DNA from: Luteolibacter arcticus
Lineage (GTDB): Bacteria; Verrucomicrobiota; Verrucomicrobiia; Verrucomicrobiales; Akkermansiaceae
DNA length: 64,000 bases
NCBI RefSeq assembly: GCF_025950235.1
Contig: NZ_JAPDDT010000001.1
Coordinates: 620,001-684,000 of the forward strand
Reading direction: 5' to 3'
Positions 61,240 through 64,000 of this stretch are shown here, piece after piece (positions within the stretch are counted from its first letter, which is position 1; every line of letters begins with the position of its first letter). The position numbers and the translations under genes are program-made. The notes under the pieces were generated by a model, which saw nothing but the letters and a program-made list of their open reading frames with translations, was not told the DNA's origin and ran no database searches.

Positions 61240-61596
61240 ATGCCCCGCGCGCGATCCTGGCTCCGCTATCTTATCGGCAGCGTGTGGATCTTCCACGGCC
61301 TCTACAGCAAACTCCTCCACCAGATTCCCCGCCACGAGGCGATTGTCGGGCGGGTGCTCGGGGAGGATGCCGCCGGATGGCTGACGCCGATGATCGGCAT
61401 CGCCGAGATTCTGTTGGGCGCGTGGGTTTTAACGGCCAAATGGCCGCGCACCTGCGCCGCGACGCAGACGCTGGCCTTGGTCAGCATGAACGTGCTCGAA
61501 ATCGTGTTCGCCCGCGACCTGCTGCTGTGGCCGGCAGGGATGGTGGCGGCGAATCTCGTCCTGATCGCTTCGGCGTGGTGGTTGGCGAAGCGCTGA
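61240..61596 (+). CDS. DoxX-like small membrane protein
   Basis: The 118-residue protein has four hydrophobic segments: near residues 7-25 (WLRYLIGSVWIFHGLYSKLL), 47-64 (LTPMIGIAEILLGAWVLT), 71-90 and 92-112. The pattern HGLYSKLLHQIPRHEAIVG with GIAEILLGAWVL matches the DoxX-like family (Pfam DoxX_3), whose members have unknown or sulfur-related functions. ATG 61240 is chosen; an upstream ATG adds a non-conserved, proline-rich leader. It is divergent from nitrate reductase and convergent with a PDZ protein. Confidence 0.8.
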   Translation: MPRARSWLRYLIGSVWIFHGLYSKLLHQIPRHEAIVGRVLGEDAAGWLTPMIGIAEILLGAWVLTAKWPRTCAATQTLALVSMNVLEIVFARDLLLWPAGMVAANLVLIASAWWLAKR

Positions 61597-61602
61597 AAAA
61601 GA

Positions 61603-62322
61603 TCACTCTTCGTCGTCGCGGGATTCGCGCTTCAACTTCTCGATCTCGCGGCGGAGTTCCTCGATCTCCCGCTGCTGGCGTTCCATCCGGCGGGCCATTT
61701 CCTCCATCCGGTGCATGATCGCCGGGCGCTTGGCAGCACCTTCGTCACCCTTCTCAGCCTCGGCCGGTGGCGGTCCTTGGGGACGCACCTGCGCGCTCTT
61801 CCGTTCGCCGCGGTGAATCCAACTGAGCTTGAACGCCTGGCCTGCGCGGCCGGCGCGCTCTACCACTTGCCTCAGATCTTCCAGAGTGGAGATCGCCTTG
61901 TCTCCCGCGGAGAGAACGATGTCGTTCACCTTGATGCCCAAGCGGTGTGCGGGACTGCCGTTCGCCACTTCGACGACTCGCACGCCCTCGTTCCTGTCCA
62001 GCCCGAAATGGTCGCGGACGAACGGAAGGAGCGGCTCGACGAGCAGTCCGACGCGCCACGCCGGGGCTTCCGGTGCCGGTCGGTCGGGCTGTGGGTGCTG
62101 GTGTTCGCGTTCGCGTTCTTGCGGAGCTTCCGGCTCGATCAGCAGGGCCTTGTCGCTGCGGTCTGCCAGCAATTTGCGCAGTTCCTCTTCGGTCGCTCCT
62201 TCACGGTGCATCTTGTCGAAGAGTTCATGAAGGTCCTGTCCCGGACCTGATGGATCCACCTGGGCGGACAGGGGGGCAACGGAAAGAAAGGGGAGGGCGA
62301 GAAATGCGAGGGTCGTTTTCAT
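61603..62322 (-). CDS. Secreted PDZ-domain protein with coiled-coil tail
   Basis: A 239-residue exported protein with signal KTTLAFLALPFLSVAPLSA. The first part is an acidic, Pro-rich linker (EAPQEREREHQHPQPDRPAPEAP). Residues about 88-165 form a PDZ domain: GLLVEPLLPFVRDHFGLDRNEGVRVVEV followed by PAHRLGIKVNDIVLSAGDKAI. The C-terminal 45 residues are a strong coiled coil (HRMEEMARRMERQQREIEEL). No protease domain is attached. It ends 7 nt from the convergent DoxX-like gene. Function unknown; it might act with a trimeric or dimeric partner through the coil. Confidence 0.85.
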   Translation of the reverse strand: MKTTLAFLALPFLSVAPLSAQVDPSGPGQDLHELFDKMHREGATEEELRKLLADRSDKALLIEPEAPQEREREHQHPQPDRPAPEAPAWRVGLLVEPLLPFVRDHFGLDRNEGVRVVEVANGSPAHRLGIKVNDIVLSAGDKAISTLEDLRQVVERAGRAGQAFKLSWIHRGERKSAQVRPQGPPPAEAEKGDEGAAKRPAIMHRMEEMARRMERQQREIEELRREIEKLKRESRDDEE

Positions 62323-62395
62323 GGGTCCATCCCGAAAGCGTTGCCAGACAAGGGGCTTTGTCTTTCGCCGCGAGACATTTCCAGTAGAGCGGCAG

Positions 62396-62716
62396 CTAGG
62401 GGCTCGAAGGTTCGGCTCCCTTGGGGGGACTTTGCTGCTTTTGGGGCTGTGGTTTCGGCGACCTGCTGTCCCGCCAGGCCCGCTGCAATCGAAGCACCGC
62501 GGTTCTTCCGTAGGTGCGGCCCTCGGGATAGCCTCGACGCCGGGTCCAGCGCATGGTGTCCGCGCACCCGGGGGTCCCGGAAATCTCCGCCACCCTCGGA
62601 TCTGGAGCTATTCCCACTTCAGGAGCTTTGGCTTGTCGGCCAAGATCTCCACCTTCGGCGAAGGCCGGTAATCCTGAAGCGAGCGACAGAAGGGCCAAAG
62701 CGAGGGAAGTTCTCAT
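62396..62716 (-). CDS. Short secreted protein, unknown
   Basis: A clear signal peptide (MRTSLALALLSLASGLPAFA) is followed by about 85 residues that are Arg/Gly/Pro-rich, including DTMRWTRRRGYPEGRTYGRTAVLRLQ and a PQPQKQQSPPKGA end. ATG 62716 is preferred since the signal starts there; an ATG at 62764 would extend into the region before the P460 gene. The signal is convincing but the mature part looks weakly conserved, and a few segments could be noise. Treat as a probable small exported protein. Confidence 0.5.
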   Translation of the reverse strand: MRTSLALALLSLASGLPAFAEGGDLGRQAKAPEVGIAPDPRVAEISGTPGCADTMRWTRRRGYPEGRTYGRTAVLRLQRAWRDSRSPKPQPQKQQSPPKGAEPSSP

Positions 62717-62823
62717 GAAGCTAATGAAGGAAACGATCTTAGCTCCCTGATCCTTGGCATTCATTGACCATTGCCCGGGATTTCCCGCTTCCGCCGGGCG
62801 AACTTGGCTGCCACGAATGCTTC

Positions 62824-63732
62824 ATGCGCGCGATCGTTTGTTTTATCTTCCTTGGCTTGCCGGTCGGGGCTGCTCCCACCGATGAGGAGTTGTTGGCTTT
62901 CGTCAAAAAGCGCGCGGCTTTGGAGCGGGTGACGCCGCAGGCCTTTGACATGTCCAAGGCGGTCGCCGCCCGCTGCAGCATCGACGCCGTCTTGCTGCCA
63001 TCCAACCCTCACGCCGCCGCGAAATCCCACGTGTTTGCCAACGATCCGGCCGCGCTGCCGATCTTCGATCCGTGGGGCAAGTTTCCCGAAGGCAGCCTGA
63101 TCGTGAAAGAGAAGCTCGGCGCCGCCGACGGCAAGACGCAGCTCTTCACCGGCATGTGGAAGCGCGAGAAGGGCTACTTCCCGGAATGCGGCGACTGGGA
63201 ATTCTTCACGGTGGATGGTGCGGCGACGAAGCTCGTCGAGCGGGGCAAACTCGCCCAATGCGCCTCTTGTCACGAACGTTACGTCCAAGGAGATTACGTC
63301 TCGAAAATTTATGCCTCCGCCGCGCAGCTCAGCGGGGGCCGGATCGTGCTACATGCCAGCAAGGCGCAGGTCCATGGCAAGAAGCTCCAATACGAGCCGC
63401 AGGAGAAGAAGAACACGCTGGGCTTTTGGGTCGATGCAGCCGACCACGCCTCATGGTCGTTCGACGTGACTCGTCCCGGCCGCTTCGAGGTCCACGTGTG
63501 GCAAGGCTGCGGCAAGGGCAGCGGTGGCAGCGAAGTGGAAATCTCCGCCGCGGGTCAAGGCGTCCGCTTCACGGTGGAGGACACCGGACATTTCCAGAAC
63601 TTCAAAGAGCGCCAGGTCGGCACCTTGTCCTTTGAGAAGGCTGGTCCGCAGAAACTTGAAGTCCGTGCGCTTTCCAAGCCCGGGGCGGCGGTGATGGATC
63701 TTCGCCAGATGGTATTGGTGCCGGTTCCGTGA
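62824..63732 (+). CDS. Secreted cytochrome P460-type protein with carbohydrate-binding-like C-terminus
   Basis: A 302-residue exported protein (signal RAIVCFIFLGLPVGAA). Residues about 80-165 are P460-like: DPWGKFPEGSLIVKEKLG, TGMWKREKGYFPECGDWEFF, and the heme-binding CASCH at 146-150, where a P460 heme would be cross-linked. Residues about 170-300 form a separate beta-sandwich: GFWVDAADHASWSFDVTRPGRFEVHVWQGCGKGS, similar to the carbohydrate-binding-like modules often found with verrucomicrobial sulfatases. P460 proteins oxidise hydroxylamine or detoxify NO. This fusion suggests a surface attachment, but substrate and role are unknown. Confidence 0.83.
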   Translation: MRAIVCFIFLGLPVGAAPTDEELLAFVKKRAALERVTPQAFDMSKAVAARCSIDAVLLPSNPHAAAKSHVFANDPAALPIFDPWGKFPEGSLIVKEKLGAADGKTQLFTGMWKREKGYFPECGDWEFFTVDGAATKLVERGKLAQCASCHERYVQGDYVSKIYASAAQLSGGRIVLHASKAQVHGKKLQYEPQEKKNTLGFWVDAADHASWSFDVTRPGRFEVHVWQGCGKGSGGSEVEISAAGQGVRFTVEDTGHFQNFKERQVGTLSFEKAGPQKLEVRALSKPGAAVMDLRQMVLVPVP

Positions 63733-63735
63733 AGC

Positions 63736-64000
63736 TCAAACAAGCATCGTCCGGAAGGTCAGGTTGATCCGCGGTTCCTTGATCTTGGCCGACTTCGGCA
63801 AGGCGTGCTTCCAGTGGTCCTGCGTCTCGTCTTTCATGACCAGCAGGCCGCCGTTCTCCAGTCGCAGCGATACGGTTTCTCCATCACGCTTGTGACGAAA
63901 CGAAAATGCACGCTCTGCACCCAAGCTGAGCGAGGCGATGCCAGCGTGCTTGAGCAACGCTTTCTCGTCATCGCTGTGCCAGCTCATTCCTTCGCCGCCG
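63736..64000 (-). CDS. AlkB-family dioxygenase, C-terminal part (runs off the right edge)
   Basis: This is a partial gene of which about 88 codons are seen. The frame continues beyond the window through GGEGMSWHSDDE. The HxD metal site is in WHSDDE, the second iron-binding His in HWKHALPK, and the 2-oxoglutarate-binding Arg pair in RINLTFR. These match Fe(II)/2-oxoglutarate-dependent AlkB enzymes that repair alkylated nucleic acid bases. Convergent with the P460 gene, with only 3 nt between stops. The N-terminal part, which decides the subfamily, is outside the window. Confidence 0.88.
   Translation of the reverse strand, partial: GGEGMSWHSDDEKALLKHAGIASLSLGAERAFSFRHKRDGETVSLRLENGGLLVMKDETQDHWKHALPKSAKIKEPRINLTFRTMLV

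Overview
The window looks like a chromosomal segment of a high-GC member of the Verrucomicrobiota, close to Luteolibacter or Haloferula in flavour. This rests on gene families rather than on a marker gene. There are two DUF1501 proteins, one PSD1/DUF1549/DUF1553 cytochrome-type protein, a FecR protein fused to a discoidin-like tail, tandem proteins with 'W..xDP..A..W' repeats, P460 and PPC-domain secreted proteins, and several small ECF sigma operons with membrane partners. I see no rRNA, tRNA, CRISPR array, transposase or phage gene. The gene content is mostly housekeeping and envelope, with a few accessory patches.

Layout. 1-4.3 kb: a DUF6941 protein, an SDR oxidoreductase, the feoA-feoB-small Cys-rich iron uptake operon (minus strand) and a membrane protein. 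4.3-9.8 kb (minus strand): uronate isomerase and a molybdenum-cofactor block (moeA, moaC, a mobA-moaD fusion, moaE), a VOC protein and a membrane protein. 9.9-18 kb (plus): moaA, a cache/HAMP/PP2C phosphatase, pgk-tpiA, and secreted or AsmA-like envelope proteins. 18-32.5 kb: a translationally coupled pair of repeat proteins, a class C beta-lactamase-type hydrolase, a beta-helix protein, a pseudouridine synthase, a methyltransferase, OpgG, a GIY-YIG protein, a PhzF protein, a GAF histidine kinase, an SHD1-like secreted protein and a DHFR-fold protein. 32.6-36 kb: a 1122-residue transglutaminase/DUF2126 protein.

36-40.6 kb (minus) is a KaiC-KaiB-KaiB-hybrid histidine kinase operon. Divergent from it is the ECF sigma-FecR-PSD1-DUF1501 operon (41-47.1 kb). 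47.2-48.7 kb holds an OmpH/Skp-like, ECF sigma and small membrane protein operon, followed by maf. 49.2-50.4 kb is a roughly 1.1-kb islet with a nucleotidyltransferase and a small partner protein. It is bounded by the 3' end of maf on one side and a diverged copy of that same maf 3' end on the other. 50.4-64 kb: a secreted protein, carboxynorspermidine dehydrogenase, a third ECF operon (sigma-membrane protein-PDZ), a DUF1501-PPC operon, a MOSC protein with assimilatory nitrate reductase, a DoxX-like protein, a PDZ protein, a cytochrome P460 protein and the C-terminal part of an AlkB-like dioxygenase that runs off the right edge.

Functional links. The Moco genes supply the nitrate reductase at 59-61 kb, with the MOSC protein as a plausible accessory. 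pgk and tpiA are adjacent glycolytic genes. Three ECF sigma factors are each coupled by overlap or close spacing to a different membrane or secreted partner, which suggests several envelope-sensing circuits. The Kai operon couples a KaiC ATPase to two-component output. The strongest candidates for something undescribed are the maf-flanked islet, the two-KaiB/hybrid-kinase operon, and two dispersed palindromic repeat types in intergenic DNA. Family names are assigned from motifs seen by eye; no database search was run.
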